From: Leclercia adecarboxylata
GTDB taxonomy: Bacteria > Pseudomonadota > Gammaproteobacteria > Enterobacterales > Enterobacteriaceae
Length of the DNA: 64,000 bases
Direction of reading: 5' to 3'
Assembly (NCBI RefSeq): GCF_023639785.1
Contig: NZ_CP098325.1
Location: 2,728,001-2,792,000, forward strand
Position numbers and translations under genes: made by a program. Positions within the stretch are counted from its first letter, which is position 1, and each line of letters begins with the position of its first letter. The notes beneath the pieces are model-generated. The model saw only the letters and a list, made by a program, of their open reading frames with translations. It did not search any database and was not told the origin of the DNA. Below, one piece after another: positions 1 through 7,936 of the stretch.

Positions 1-3000
1 GTGGCCGGTCTCAAACCCGGCGTCAATCAACAGCTGCCAGATCTCCGGCAGCTGTTCCAGCCGGGCGCCAAACAGGTCGATACGCTGCCCGCCGGTAATT
101 TTGCTGTACAGCTGATAGCGTTTGGCGATCTGGCCGATGGCGATCAGCCCGTCGGCGGTGACTTCGCCAGCGGCCATACGCGGTACAATGGAGTAGGTGC
201 CGTCTTTCTGGATGTTGGCAAAGTAGCGGTCGTTGGTGTCCTGCAGCGGCAGGTGGGCCGGTTTCAGCAGGTACTCATTCCAGCAGGAGGCCAGCACCGA
301 TCCCACCAGCGGCTTGCAGATCTCACACCCGTGCCCCTGACCGTAGCGGCTAATCAGCTGGTCAAAGGTATGGATGCGGTTGACGCGCACCAGGTGGTAG
401 ATCTCCTGGCGCGAATACGCGAAGTGCTCGCAGATGTCCTTTTTCACCTCAACGCCCTGGGCCGCCAGCTGGAACTCCATCACCTGTTTCACCAGCGCGC
501 TGCAGCCGCCGCAGCCGGTGGCCGCTTTGGTGCACTGCTTCACCGCCCCAATGTCGGTCGCACCGTTGCTCACCGCCTGGCAGATATCGCCTTTGCTGAC
601 GTTGTGACAGGAGCAGATCTGCGCGCTTTCCGGCAGGGCCGCCACGCCCAGCGCTTTCGGGGCGCTGCCAGCCACGGCGGGCAGGATCAGGGTTTCAGGA
701 TCCTTGGGCAGCTTGATGTCGTTAAGCATCATCTGCACCAGGGTGGCGTATTCGCTGGCATCCCCCACCAGCACGCCGCCGAGCAGGGTTTTGTTATCGG
801 CGCTGACCACGATCTTCTTGTAGATCTGCTGCGGGCCGTGGGTCCACTGGTAGCTCTGGGATCCCGCCGTGCGGCCATGGGCATCGCCAAACGAGGCCAC
901 GTCCACGCCCAGCAGCTTCAGTTTGGTGCTCATATCTGCGCCCATAAAGGCGTTCTCTTCTCCCGCCAGCGCGGCAGAGGCCACGCGCGCCATCTGGTAG
1001 CCAGGGGCCACCAGGCCGTAGATTTTGCCCTCCCAGAGGGCGCATTCGCCAATGGCGAACACATCCGCATCCGAAGTGCGGCACTGGTTGTCGATGGCGA
1101 TCCCGCCGCGCTCCCCAAGGTCCAGACCGCATTCGCGGGCCAGGGCATCCTGCGGGCGGATCCCGGCGGAGAAGACCACCATGTCTGTGGCCAGTTCGCT
1201 GCCGTCGGCGAAGCGCAGGACCATTCCGCTGTCGGTTTCGGCGATCTCCGTTGTCGCCTTGCTGGTATGCACCCCCACGCCGAGGGCTTCGATTTTACGT
1301 CGCAGCATGGCAGCCCCGTCGTTATCGAGCTGCACCGCCATCAGGTTGGGGGCAAACTCCACCACGTGGGTCTCCAGCCCAAGCTGTTTCAGGGCGTTGG
1401 CCGCCTCCAGCCCCAGCAGCCCGCCGCCGATCACCACGCCGGTGCGCGAACCTCTGGCGCAGGCGGCGATGTTATCCAGATCGTCAAGGGTGCGGTAAAC
1501 AAAGCAGCCCGGCAGGTCGCGCCCCGGCACCGGGGGCACGAACGGGTATGACCCGGTGGCGAGCACCAGCTTGTCCCAGTGGGTTTCATGCCCGGCGGCC
1601 GTGCGGATCACCCGGGCGTCGCGATCGATAGCCACCACCTGTTGGGAGAGGCGCAGTTCAATGCCGTTATCGGCAAAGAAATCCCCGGCGACCATCGACA
1701 GCGAGTCGGCGCTGCGCCCGGCAAAGTATTCGGAAAGATGGACGCGATCGTAGGCGGCATAGCGCTCTTCACCGAAGACCACGATCTGATACTGCTGATG
1801 CAAACCGCGGTTGACGCAGTCTTCAAGAAAATGGTGGCCGACCATACCGTGTCCAACCACAACCAGAGTAGGTTTTGTCATAGCGTTCTGCCCTGCAACC
1901 TGCGGCTGCGTAGTGAATCGATCGAACAGCCAGTCCGCCTGGGCGGGTTCTGACGTTGCCAGTAAATCGGTAAGGGTGGCCGCGCTGCGACACTCCCCCA
2001 TCAGCAGCACGCCTGCCAGCGTGCCGTTGCGAACCAGTAAGCGGCGGTAGTGGCGGGTCAGCGGATCCCAGCTGCTCCACACCGCGTCATCGGGTTGCGC
2101 GCTCACCTCTCCGGCGCTGAACAGCTCAATGCCGGTGACCTTCAGGCGCATGCCGCTTTGCGTCGGGGTAAATGGGGTGACGCGCTCGCCCGCGAGACGG
2201 GCGGCGAGGATCTCCGCCTGAGCCAGACAGGGCGCCACCAGCCCCCAGGTCTGCCCGTCGATTTCGCAGCACTCGCCGATAGCGCTGATGCCCTCCAGCG
2301 CGGTGCGCATCTGGTTATCCACCCGGATCCCGCGTCCGCACGGCACATTGCTTGCCTTCGCCAGCTGGATGTTGGGCGTGACGCCCGTTGCCAGCACCAC
2401 CCGCGTGGCGGCCAGAGTGCGTCCGCTGGTGAGGGTGACGCTGTCGGGGGTTATCTGCGCAATACCGGCGTTCAGCTCACAGCCGATACCCCGCGCCGAG
2501 AGCGCCTCCTCCAGCAGCAGCCCGGCGTGCTGATCCAGCTGCTGTTCCATCAGCCACGGGCCGCGATGCACTAACGTGACGTTGTCACACTGAAGGCGTA
2601 ACGCCGCTGCCGCCTCCACGCCCAGTACGCCGCCGCCCAGGATCACTGCCGGGCCGGGCGTCGCCAGAATGGCGTTCACGTCATCCAGGGTGCGGAAGGT
2701 AAACACGTGGGGCAATTCGCTTCCGGGTATCGGCGGCACAAACGGCTGGGATCCGGTGGCGAAGACCAGCTCATCCCACCCCAGGAGGCGCTTATCGGTG
2801 CGCAACATCCGCGCCGCGGACTCCAGGCCCAGCACCCGTTCGCCGCACAGCACCCTGACGCCCCGCGCCTGATACCAGGCATCATCATGAAGCTGGGTGG
2901 CCGCCGCGGCTTTCTCGCCCCCGAGCACAGGGGAGAGCAGGATGCGGTTATAGGCGGGCACCCGTTCGTCGCCGATGACGGTGATGTCGAAGCGCCCGGG

Positions 3001-3069
3001 GGCGCGGTCGGTCAACGACTCAATCAGCCGCGTTGCCGCCAGTCCGTTTCCAATAATGACCAGGCGCAT
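1..3069 (-). CDS. nirB: Nitrite reductase large subunit (NirB/NasB) fused to an N-terminal NasC-like FAD oxidoreductase, 3' partial
   Basis: Assimilatory NAD(P)H-dependent reduction of nitrite to ammonia in the cytoplasm. From the ATG at 3069 (AGGAG just upstream) the frame stays open for 1023 codons to the window edge. Residues 1-396 form a pyridine-nucleotide-disulphide oxidoreductase-like FAD/NAD domain such as NasC. At Met397 (ATG at 1881) a typical NirB begins: a second FAD/NAD domain, then a BFD-type [2Fe-2S] domain with C819, C821, C853 and C856, a second cysteine cluster (C880, C915, C918) and the start of the nitrite/sulphite reductase half-domain. The sirohaem and 4Fe-4S cysteines lie beyond the edge. 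I found no in-frame stop between the two halves. In Klebsiella the family description I know has nasC and nasB as separate genes. Last visible gene of the nas operon; a nitrate reductase (nasA) is expected further left. Confidence 0.88.
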   Translation of the reverse strand, partial: MRLVIIGNGLAATRLIESLTDRAPGRFDITVIGDERVPAYNRILLSPVLGGEKAAAATQLHDDAWYQARGVRVLCGERVLGLESAARMLRTDKRLLGWDELVFATGSQPFVPPIPGSELPHVFTFRTLDDVNAILATPGPAVILGGGVLGVEAAAALRLQCDNVTLVHRGPWLMEQQLDQHAGLLLEEALSARGIGCELNAGIAQITPDSVTLTSGRTLAATRVVLATGVTPNIQLAKASNVPCGRGIRVDNQMRTALEGISAIGECCEIDGQTWGLVAPCLAQAEILAARLAGERVTPFTPTQSGMRLKVTGIELFSAGEVSAQPDDAVWSSWDPLTRHYRRLLVRNGTLAGVLLMGECRSAATLTDLLATSEPAQADWLFDRFTTQPQVAGQNAMTKPTLVVVGHGMVGHHFLEDCVNRGLHQQYQIVVFGEERYAAYDRVHLSEYFAGRSADSLSMVAGDFFADNGIELRLSQQVVAIDRDARVIRTAAGHETHWDKLVLATGSYPFVPPVPGRDLPGCFVYRTLDDLDNIAACARGSRTGVVIGGGLLGLEAANALKQLGLETHVVEFAPNLMAVQLDNDGAAMLRRKIEALGVGVHTSKATTEIAETDSGMVLRFADGSELATDMVVFSAGIRPQDALARECGLDLGERGGIAIDNQCRTSDADVFAIGECALWEGKIYGLVAPGYQMARVASAALAGEENAFMGADMSTKLKLLGVDVASFGDAHGRTAGSQSYQWTHGPQQIYKKIVVSADNKTLLGGVLVGDASEYATLVQMMLNDIKLPKDPETLILPAVAGSAPKALGVAALPESAQICSCHNVSKGDICQAVSNGATDIGAVKQCTKAATGCGGCSALVKQVMEFQLAAQGVEVKKDICEHFAYSRQEIYHLVRVNRIHTFDQLISRYGQGHGCEICKPLVGSVLASCWNEYLLKPAHLPLQDTNDRYFANIQKDGTYSIVPRMAAGEVTADGLIAIGQIAKRYQLYSKITGGQRIDLFGARLEQLPEIWQLLIDAGFETGH

Positions 3070-3080
3070 GGTGGTGCTCC

Positions 3081-3869
3081 TCAGGCCGCTTTCGGCTGTT
3101 TTTCGTAGAGGAAGTGCAGGATCTGCTGGCGCATATGGTGATAGCGGCTGTCTTCCGCCAACTGCACCCGGTTACGCGGACGCGGCAGATCGACGCGCAG
3201 GATCTCACCCACCGTCGCCGCCGGGCCGTTGGTCATCATCAGCACCCGATCCGAAAGCAAAACGGCCTCGTCCACGTCGTGGGTGATCAGCACGATGGTG
3301 GTATTCAGCTCCTGCTGGATGTGCATCACCGAATCCTGAAGATGGGCGCGGGTCAGGGCGTCGAGGGCGCCGAACGGCTCATCCATCAGCAGCACTTTTG
3401 GCTTCATCGCCAGGGCGCGGGCGATGCCCACCCGCTGCTTCATGCCGCCGGAGATCTCCCCCGGGCGCTTGTGAATGGCGTGCCCCATCTGCACCCGCTC
3501 GAGGTTATGTTCGATCCACTCCCGGCGTTCGGCTTTGTTCATGCTGCGACGGAACACCTGATCCACCGCCAGCGCCACGTTGTCGAAGCAGGTCAGCCAC
3601 GGCAGCAGGGAGTGGTTCTGGAACACCACCGCCCGCTCCGGCCCCGGCCCGGCGATCTCGCGGTTATCGCAGAGAAGCCCGCCTTCGGTCGGCAGAGTGA
3701 TGCCGGCGATCAGGTTCAGCAGGGTGGATTTGCCGCAGCCGGAGTGCCCGATCAGGCTGATGGTCTCCCCTTCGTGAATATCAAAAGAGACGTTCTGCAG
3801 TGCCAGAAACTCGCCGCTGGCGGTGGAAAAACGCTGGCTGACGGCCTGGACCTGAATAAGAGGTTTCAT
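3081..3869 (-). CDS. nasD: Nitrate ABC transporter ATP-binding protein
   Basis: ATPase of the NasFED (NrtABCD-type) nitrate/nitrite importer at the inner membrane. Walker A at residues 41-48 (GHSGCGKS), ABC signature at 140-145 (SGGMKQ), Walker B near 160-165 (LLMDEP) and a downstream switch His (ITHD). The ATG at 3869 is chosen because AAGGAG lies 7 bases upstream; a 14-residue upstream extension in frame has no support. 262 residues, usual for the family, with no C-terminal substrate-binding extension. It follows nasE by 10 bp and precedes the nitrite reductase by 11 bp, so it is translated from the nas operon mRNA. Confidence 0.93.
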   Translation of the reverse strand: MKPLIQVQAVSQRFSTASGEFLALQNVSFDIHEGETISLIGHSGCGKSTLLNLIAGITLPTEGGLLCDNREIAGPGPERAVVFQNHSLLPWLTCFDNVALAVDQVFRRSMNKAERREWIEHNLERVQMGHAIHKRPGEISGGMKQRVGIARALAMKPKVLLMDEPFGALDALTRAHLQDSVMHIQQELNTTIVLITHDVDEAVLLSDRVLMMTNGPAATVGEILRVDLPRPRNRVQLAEDSRYHHMRQQILHFLYEKQPKAA

Positions 3870-3879
3870 CGTGTGCTCC

Positions 3880-4758
3880 TTATTTTTCCTGCCAGCTGAA
3901 ACGACGGGCAATCAGCATCAGCCCCTGCTCCAGCAGCAAACCCACCACGCCGATAATGACGATGGCGATGAGAATGTTTTCAACGTTGAGGTTGTTCCAC
4001 TCGTTCCAGATCCAGAACCCGATGCCTAAGCCCCCGGTGAGCATCTCGGCGGCGACAATCACCAGCCAGGCGATACCGATGGAGAGCCGCACCCCGGTCA
4101 GCACCGCGGGCAGCACCGCCGGGAAGAGAATGCGGCGCATCACCGTCCACTCAGAGAGCTGCAGCACCCGGGCCACATTAAGGTAATCCTCCGGGATGCG
4201 GCGCACCCCTTCGGCGGTGTTGATGACCATCGGCCAGATCGAGCAGATAAAAATGGTCCAGCTGGAGGCGGGCTCCGCCTTCTGGAACAGCAGCAGGCCG
4301 ATGGGCAGCCAGGCCAGGGGGCTGACCGGGCGCAGCAGGGCGATCAGCGGGGTGAACATGCGGGACATAAAGGTGAAGCGGCCAATCATAAAGCCCAGCG
4401 GAATGCCCACCATCGCCGCCAGGCCAAAGCCGATGGCCACGCGCTGCAGCGAGGCCAGCACGTTCCAGCCCACCCCCATGTCATTCGGGCCGTCGCGGTA
4501 GAAGGGATCGGCAAACAGCGTCAGGGCCGAGTCGAGGGTGCTGAGCGGCGTCGGGAACCCTTTGCTGTTGATGGCCGCCAGCTGCCAGGCAATCACCAGC
4601 AGCCCCAGGCCGAGCAGCGCCGGGATTAGGCGCTGAAGCAGATCGTTGATCCGGCGGGCAAACGCCGGGGTGCGACGGCGCACCTGCACCGGCGGGAGAG
4701 CAATCACTTCACCGCTGACCGGCTCGGCGGGTACGGCTTTGGTGTTAACGTTTTTCAT
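3880..4758 (-). CDS. nasE: Nitrate ABC transporter permease
   Basis: Inner-membrane permease of the nitrate/nitrite importer. The 292-residue protein has a hydrophilic N-terminus (about 35 residues, Pro-rich), a first membrane helix near residues 42-60, and the binding-protein-dependent transport domain with the EAA-type loop around ANTAEGVRRIP and VLQLSEWTVM, as in NrtB/SsuC/TauC permeases. The ATG at 4758 is one base from the nasF stop (TGA at 4760-4762), which implies translational coupling. It lies between nasF and nasD, the usual gene order of this importer. Confidence 0.93.
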   Translation of the reverse strand: MKNVNTKAVPAEPVSGEVIALPPVQVRRRTPAFARRINDLLQRLIPALLGLGLLVIAWQLAAINSKGFPTPLSTLDSALTLFADPFYRDGPNDMGVGWNVLASLQRVAIGFGLAAMVGIPLGFMIGRFTFMSRMFTPLIALLRPVSPLAWLPIGLLLFQKAEPASSWTIFICSIWPMVINTAEGVRRIPEDYLNVARVLQLSEWTVMRRILFPAVLPAVLTGVRLSIGIAWLVIVAAEMLTGGLGIGFWIWNEWNNLNVENILIAIVIIGVVGLLLEQGLMLIARRFSWQEK

Positions 4759-4759
4759 A

Positions 4760-6007
4760 TCAGGCCCCTGTACGGTGAATAGCGAAACTGTTGGCGTACC
4801 CCTCTGGATCGGTGCCGTTCCAGACGGTACCGTCCATCAGGATGCTGCTGCGCAGCGGCGAGGACGGCGCGCGAATGCCCCCTACTGCCGTGGCGGCGTC
4901 CTGCCAGACGTCGGTGCGGTTGATGCGCTGCGCGATGGCGGCGTAGTCCGGGTCGGTTTTCAGCAGTCCCCAGCGGCGGAACTGGGTCAGGAACCACATC
5001 CCGTCGGAGTGCCACGGGTAGCTCACTGCTCCGTCCTCAAAGAAGCGAATCGGGTTGGCATCCTGCCAGCGGTTGCCGATCCCGCTGTCGTACTCGCCCA
5101 GCATGCGGCCGGTGAGGTACTGCTCTTTGGTGTTGAGCCAGGCGCGACGGGCCAGCAGTTGGGCGGTTTCCTCTTTGTTCTGCGGCGAGGCGTCGATCCA
5201 GCGCTGGGCCTCCATCATTGCGCTCACCAGCGCCCGGGCGGTGTTCGGATACTGCTCCACCCACTCGCTGCGGGTGCCGAGCACTTTTTCGGGATGTTCC
5301 GGCCAGATGGACTGGGACGTGGCGGCGGTAAAGCCGATGCGATCGTTAATGGCGCGGGCGTTCCACGGCTCGCCGACGCAAAAGCCGACCATGTTGCCGA
5401 TGCGCATGTTCATCACCATCTGCGGCGGCGGCACTACCACGGTGCGCACGTCGTCAAACGGGTTGATCCCCGCGCTCGCCAGCCAGTAGTAGAGCCACAT
5501 GGCGTGGGTGCCGGTAGGAAAGGTATGGGCGAAGGTGTAAGTGCCTGGCGCCTGCCGGGCGATAAGCGTTTTCAGCCCCTCAACGTCGCGCACGCCCTGC
5601 TCTGCCAGATCGCTCGACAGGGTGATCGCCTGCCCGTTGCGGTTGAGGGTCATCAGGTTGGCCATCGGTTTGACTTTCCCGGCGATCCCCAGCTCCAGAC
5701 CGTACAGCAGGCCATAGAGAATATGCGCGGCGTCCAGCTCTCCGGCGACCAGTTTGTCGCGAACCGCCGCCCAGCTGGCCTCTTTCGTCGGCACCAGGGT
5801 GAAGCCGTATTTTTTATCGAACCCTTTATATGCCGCGATCGCCAGCGGCGCGCAGTCGGTCAGCGGAATAAAGCCGACGCGCACGGTATCGAGTTCCGGT
5901 TTATCGGAGCCTGCGGCCCACGCAGCCTGCATCACGCCCGGCAATATAAGCGCCCCGCCAGCCAGCGCGCTGGCCTGTAAAAAACGTCGTCTTGTCCATT
6001 CCACCAT
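4760..6007 (-). CDS. nasF: Periplasmic nitrate-binding protein with Tat signal
   Basis: Substrate-binding component of the nitrate/nitrite ABC importer (NrtA/NasF family, CmpA/NrtA fold). I take the ATG at 6007 because GGGAGTGA lies just upstream and the N-terminus then reads as a twin-arginine signal (RRRFLQ at residues 6-11, hydrophobic stretch, AWA cleavage region), implying export of a folded protein. Motifs typical of the family include GFIPLTDCAPLAIA and FCVGEPWN in the ligand-binding lobe. 415 residues, normal length. First structural gene of the operon; its 5' leader carries the ANTAR hairpins and terminator listed separately. Confidence 0.93.
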   Translation of the reverse strand: MVEWTRRRFLQASALAGGALILPGVMQAAWAAGSDKPELDTVRVGFIPLTDCAPLAIAAYKGFDKKYGFTLVPTKEASWAAVRDKLVAGELDAAHILYGLLYGLELGIAGKVKPMANLMTLNRNGQAITLSSDLAEQGVRDVEGLKTLIARQAPGTYTFAHTFPTGTHAMWLYYWLASAGINPFDDVRTVVVPPPQMVMNMRIGNMVGFCVGEPWNARAINDRIGFTAATSQSIWPEHPEKVLGTRSEWVEQYPNTARALVSAMMEAQRWIDASPQNKEETAQLLARRAWLNTKEQYLTGRMLGEYDSGIGNRWQDANPIRFFEDGAVSYPWHSDGMWFLTQFRRWGLLKTDPDYAAIAQRINRTDVWQDAATAVGGIRAPSSPLRSSILMDGTVWNGTDPEGYANSFAIHRTGA

Positions 6008-6028
6008 GCTCACTCCCGAAAAAATGGC

Positions 6029-6068
6029 AAAAAAAAGCGCCCGGCAGTGCCGGAGCACTGCAGGACGC
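6029..6068 (-). terminator. Intrinsic terminator (attenuator) in the nasF leader
   Basis: On the minus strand a 14-position stem (6055-6068 against 6037-6050, with one mismatch and one G-T pair) closes a 4-base loop and is followed by eight T residues (6036-6029), about 20 bp before the nasF ATG. A strong terminator between promoter and first gene is the known arrangement of the Klebsiella nasF leader, where NasR prevents termination when nitrate or nitrite is present. Confidence 0.88.
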
Positions 6069-6108
6069 CTTTATCCTTAATCACGACACGCCGCCGTTGG
6101 CGCGTCGT
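6063..6108 (-). promoter_or_regulatory. ANTAR-type two-hairpin antiterminator RNA in the nasF leader
   Basis: Minus-strand hairpin P1 spans 6108-6083: a 10-position stem with one mismatch around the hexaloop AACGGC. Hairpin P2 spans 6076-6063: a 4-bp stem around the hexaloop AAAGGC. Both loops have A at position 1 and G at position 4, the signature of ANTAR-domain targets. The 3' arm of P2 is part of the 5' arm of the following terminator, so the structures exclude each other. NasR, encoded upstream, is an ANTAR protein. Confidence 0.88.
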
Positions 6109-6129
6109 TAAAATTGTTATGTTGAGTAA

Positions 6130-6145
6130 TGCAAGGGTAATGCCA
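6130..6145 (-). promoter_or_regulatory. Sigma-54 promoter of the nas operon
   Basis: The minus strand reads TGGCAT-N5-TTGCA, against the -24/-12 consensus TGGCAC-N5-TTGCW, with GG and GC at exact spacing. It would start transcription near 6118, just ahead of the ANTAR leader. Sigma-54 (Ntr) control is known for nasF in Klebsiella. Confidence 0.82.
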
Positions 6146-6195
6146 GGTTTTAACTGGTTAAAATAGGGGCCTTTTCAGCCAGCAGGCTGAGGGGA

Positions 6196-6212
6196 CGCAC
6201 CTCAACCATGCA
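6196..6212 (-). promoter_or_regulatory. Possible NtrC binding site upstream of nasF
   Basis: The partial dyad CGCACC-N5-CATGCA type sequence matches about 9 of 14 defined positions of the NtrC consensus (TGCACC/GGTGCA arms with N5). It lies roughly 60-70 bp upstream of the sigma-54 promoter, a usual enhancer position, between the nasR stop and the promoter. Weak by itself; supported mainly by context. Confidence 0.4.
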
Positions 6213-6235
6213 GACGTTGCCCAGCCGGAGTGCAA

Positions 6236-7402
6236 TCACTGCTGCCACAGGGCTTTCACCGTCAGCAGTGCGCGGGCGATATCCACCATCCGCTGGTTTT
6301 TATCCATCGCCATCTTGCGCAGCTGGCACCAGGCCTGCTCCTCGCTCATCTGCTGATGGGTCATCAGCACGCTTTTGGCCTTCTCGATGACTTTGCGCTC
6401 CTCCAGGGTGTCGCGCATTGAGGCCAGCTGGCGGGAGAGCTGTTCGATCTCCTGCGCCTGCTGGCGCACCAGCGGTAGCAAGGGTTTCTGTGGGTAGAGG
6501 GCCAGCGGCTCATCCGTTTGCGGCTCTGCGGGCAGGGCGTCATCGGCCCGGCTAATCAGCGTCTCCACCGCCAGCATCAGGTCGGCGATCTGCATCTCTT
6601 CAAGGGTACGCAGCTGCTCCAGACGTTCGGTTTGCAGCGAAAACCAGTGCAGGGCCAGCACGCCCTGATCCGCTGCGGGTTGCCGGGTACAGGCCTGCCG
6701 CCGGAGCTGTTCAACTTCAGCCCCCGGCACGCTGAGGGTGAAATGGTCATGCAGGCTGGCAGGCGTGAGAGAGAGGAAGATCTCGAAACAGGTTTGCTGC
6801 CCGTCGATTCTATCCACCAGCGTCTGGCGCATTTCATCGCTGAAATAGCCCTGGGTAAAGCCAATCGCCCCCAGCGCCCGCTCCTGCCCCACCAGCTCTT
6901 TCCCCTGCATCAGGCTGTAGAGCGCGACAAATCTGCCCGCGATTTGCGGATCGTCAATGCTGTCATTGAGTTGCGGCACAATACTGAGCAGGTTACGCAG
7001 CATGCGGCCGTAGCGCTCCATCGCCGTTGTGGCCGGCAGCGCGCAATCCGCAATCGCCTCACGCAGGGCAGGAAGTTGCTCCAGGCTTTGCAGGGCGTTA
7101 GCCACGCGCTCGCACAGGGCACCGCTGGCCATAAGCGGCGTGCCAAGGGCCTGCTGCAACGCCTGCAAATTTTCGTCCACCAGCGCACGGCTGGCTTTAC
7201 ACTCCAGAGCATACAGCGCCCCCTGAGAGCAGAGCCAGATGTTGGAGGCCCCGCGCTCGCACTGTAGCATGTGGGCAAGATGGCTGATCCGGCTCACAAG
7301 CGTCCCCAGCTGCGCCAGTTTGCACAGCTGCGCTTTACGCAGCAGCCTGGCCTGCTGGAACCATTCTGTGGCGCCGGGTGGACGGGCCGTATTTATCGTC
7401 AT
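6236..7402 (-). CDS. nasR: Nitrate/nitrite-responsive transcription antiterminator NasR
   Basis: 388-residue regulator with an N-terminal all-helical nitrate/nitrite-sensing (NIT) domain and a C-terminal ANTAR RNA-binding domain. The ANTAR region (last 60 residues) contains LEERKVIEKAKSVLM, then the EEQAWCQLRKMAMD and VDIARALL helices. The ATG at 7402 is preceded by GGGAGAG; a 16-residue extension upstream has no ribosome site. It lies directly upstream of nasF on the same strand. By family knowledge it binds the leader hairpins on sensing nitrate or nitrite and lets polymerase pass the terminator. Confidence 0.93.
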   Translation of the reverse strand: MTINTARPPGATEWFQQARLLRKAQLCKLAQLGTLVSRISHLAHMLQCERGASNIWLCSQGALYALECKASRALVDENLQALQQALGTPLMASGALCERVANALQSLEQLPALREAIADCALPATTAMERYGRMLRNLLSIVPQLNDSIDDPQIAGRFVALYSLMQGKELVGQERALGAIGFTQGYFSDEMRQTLVDRIDGQQTCFEIFLSLTPASLHDHFTLSVPGAEVEQLRRQACTRQPAADQGVLALHWFSLQTERLEQLRTLEEMQIADLMLAVETLISRADDALPAEPQTDEPLALYPQKPLLPLVRQQAQEIEQLSRQLASMRDTLEERKVIEKAKSVLMTHQQMSEEQAWCQLRKMAMDKNQRMVDIARALLTVKALWQQ

Positions 7403-7475
7403 GCTTACTCTCCCGGATCGATAGCTGCCGAAGAGAGAAGCAATTTTCATGCCTTTTCATTGTTCAGGAGTCAAC

Positions 7476-7829
7476 ATGCAGAAGATTGTGATTGTCGCCA
7501 ACGGCGCGGCCTATGGCAGCGAATCGCTGTTTAACAGCCTGCGACTGGCCATTGCCTTACGCGAGCAGGAGAGCGACCTCGATCTGCGCCTGTTTTTAAT
7601 GTCCGATGCGGTCACCGCCGGGCTGCGCGGCCAGAAGCCTGCGGAGGGCTACAACATTCAGCAGATGCTGGAGATCCTGACGGCGCAAAACGTGCCGGTG
7701 AAGCTGTGCAAAACCTGCGCCGATGGCCGCGGCATCAGCGCCCTGCCGCTGATTGAGGGGGTAGAGATTGGTACCCTGGTGGAGCTGGCGCAGTGGACGT
7801 TATCCGCGGATAAACTATTAACATTTTAA
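7476..7829 (+). CDS. ychN: DsrE-family protein YchN
   Basis: 117-residue cytoplasmic DsrE/DsrF-like protein, the same length as E. coli YchN, which is known as a homohexamer of uncertain role, perhaps in sulphur relay. Visible family features are the N-terminal beta strand QKIVIVANGAAYG, LRLAIALREQ, and a Cys pair near KLCKTCADGRG that could carry sulphur. AGGAG precedes the ATG at 7476. Divergent from nasR by about 70 bp. In E. coli ychN sits next to chaC; here a chemoreceptor gene and a small gene lie between them. Confidence 0.9.
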   Translation: MQKIVIVANGAAYGSESLFNSLRLAIALREQESDLDLRLFLMSDAVTAGLRGQKPAEGYNIQQMLEILTAQNVPVKLCKTCADGRGISALPLIEGVEIGTLVELAQWTLSADKLLTF

Positions 7830-7876
7830 TAATACTTTAACTGAAATATTTTTTTCTTATGAGCGCGGTTCCAGCA

Positions 7877-7903
7877 TCAAGTTTACCTGCCCGTTGCCGA
7901 TAG
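7877..7903 (+). promoter_or_regulatory. Sigma-28 (FliA) promoter for the chemoreceptor gene
   Basis: TCAAGTTT, an 11-base spacer, then GCCGATAG matches the flagellar class 3 consensus TAAAGTTT-N11-GCCGATAA at 14 of 16 positions with exact spacing. It ends 33 bp before the chemoreceptor ATG, so the gene should be co-expressed with the motility regulon. Confidence 0.88.
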
Positions 7904-7936
7904 GCTTTTTACAACAACACAGCAGGTATTACATTT

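Noticed and set aside
1-1551. Long plus-strand open frame starting at base 1
   Set aside because: It mirrors the nitrite reductase frame on the minus strand, has no family resemblance and arises from GC-rich codon use.
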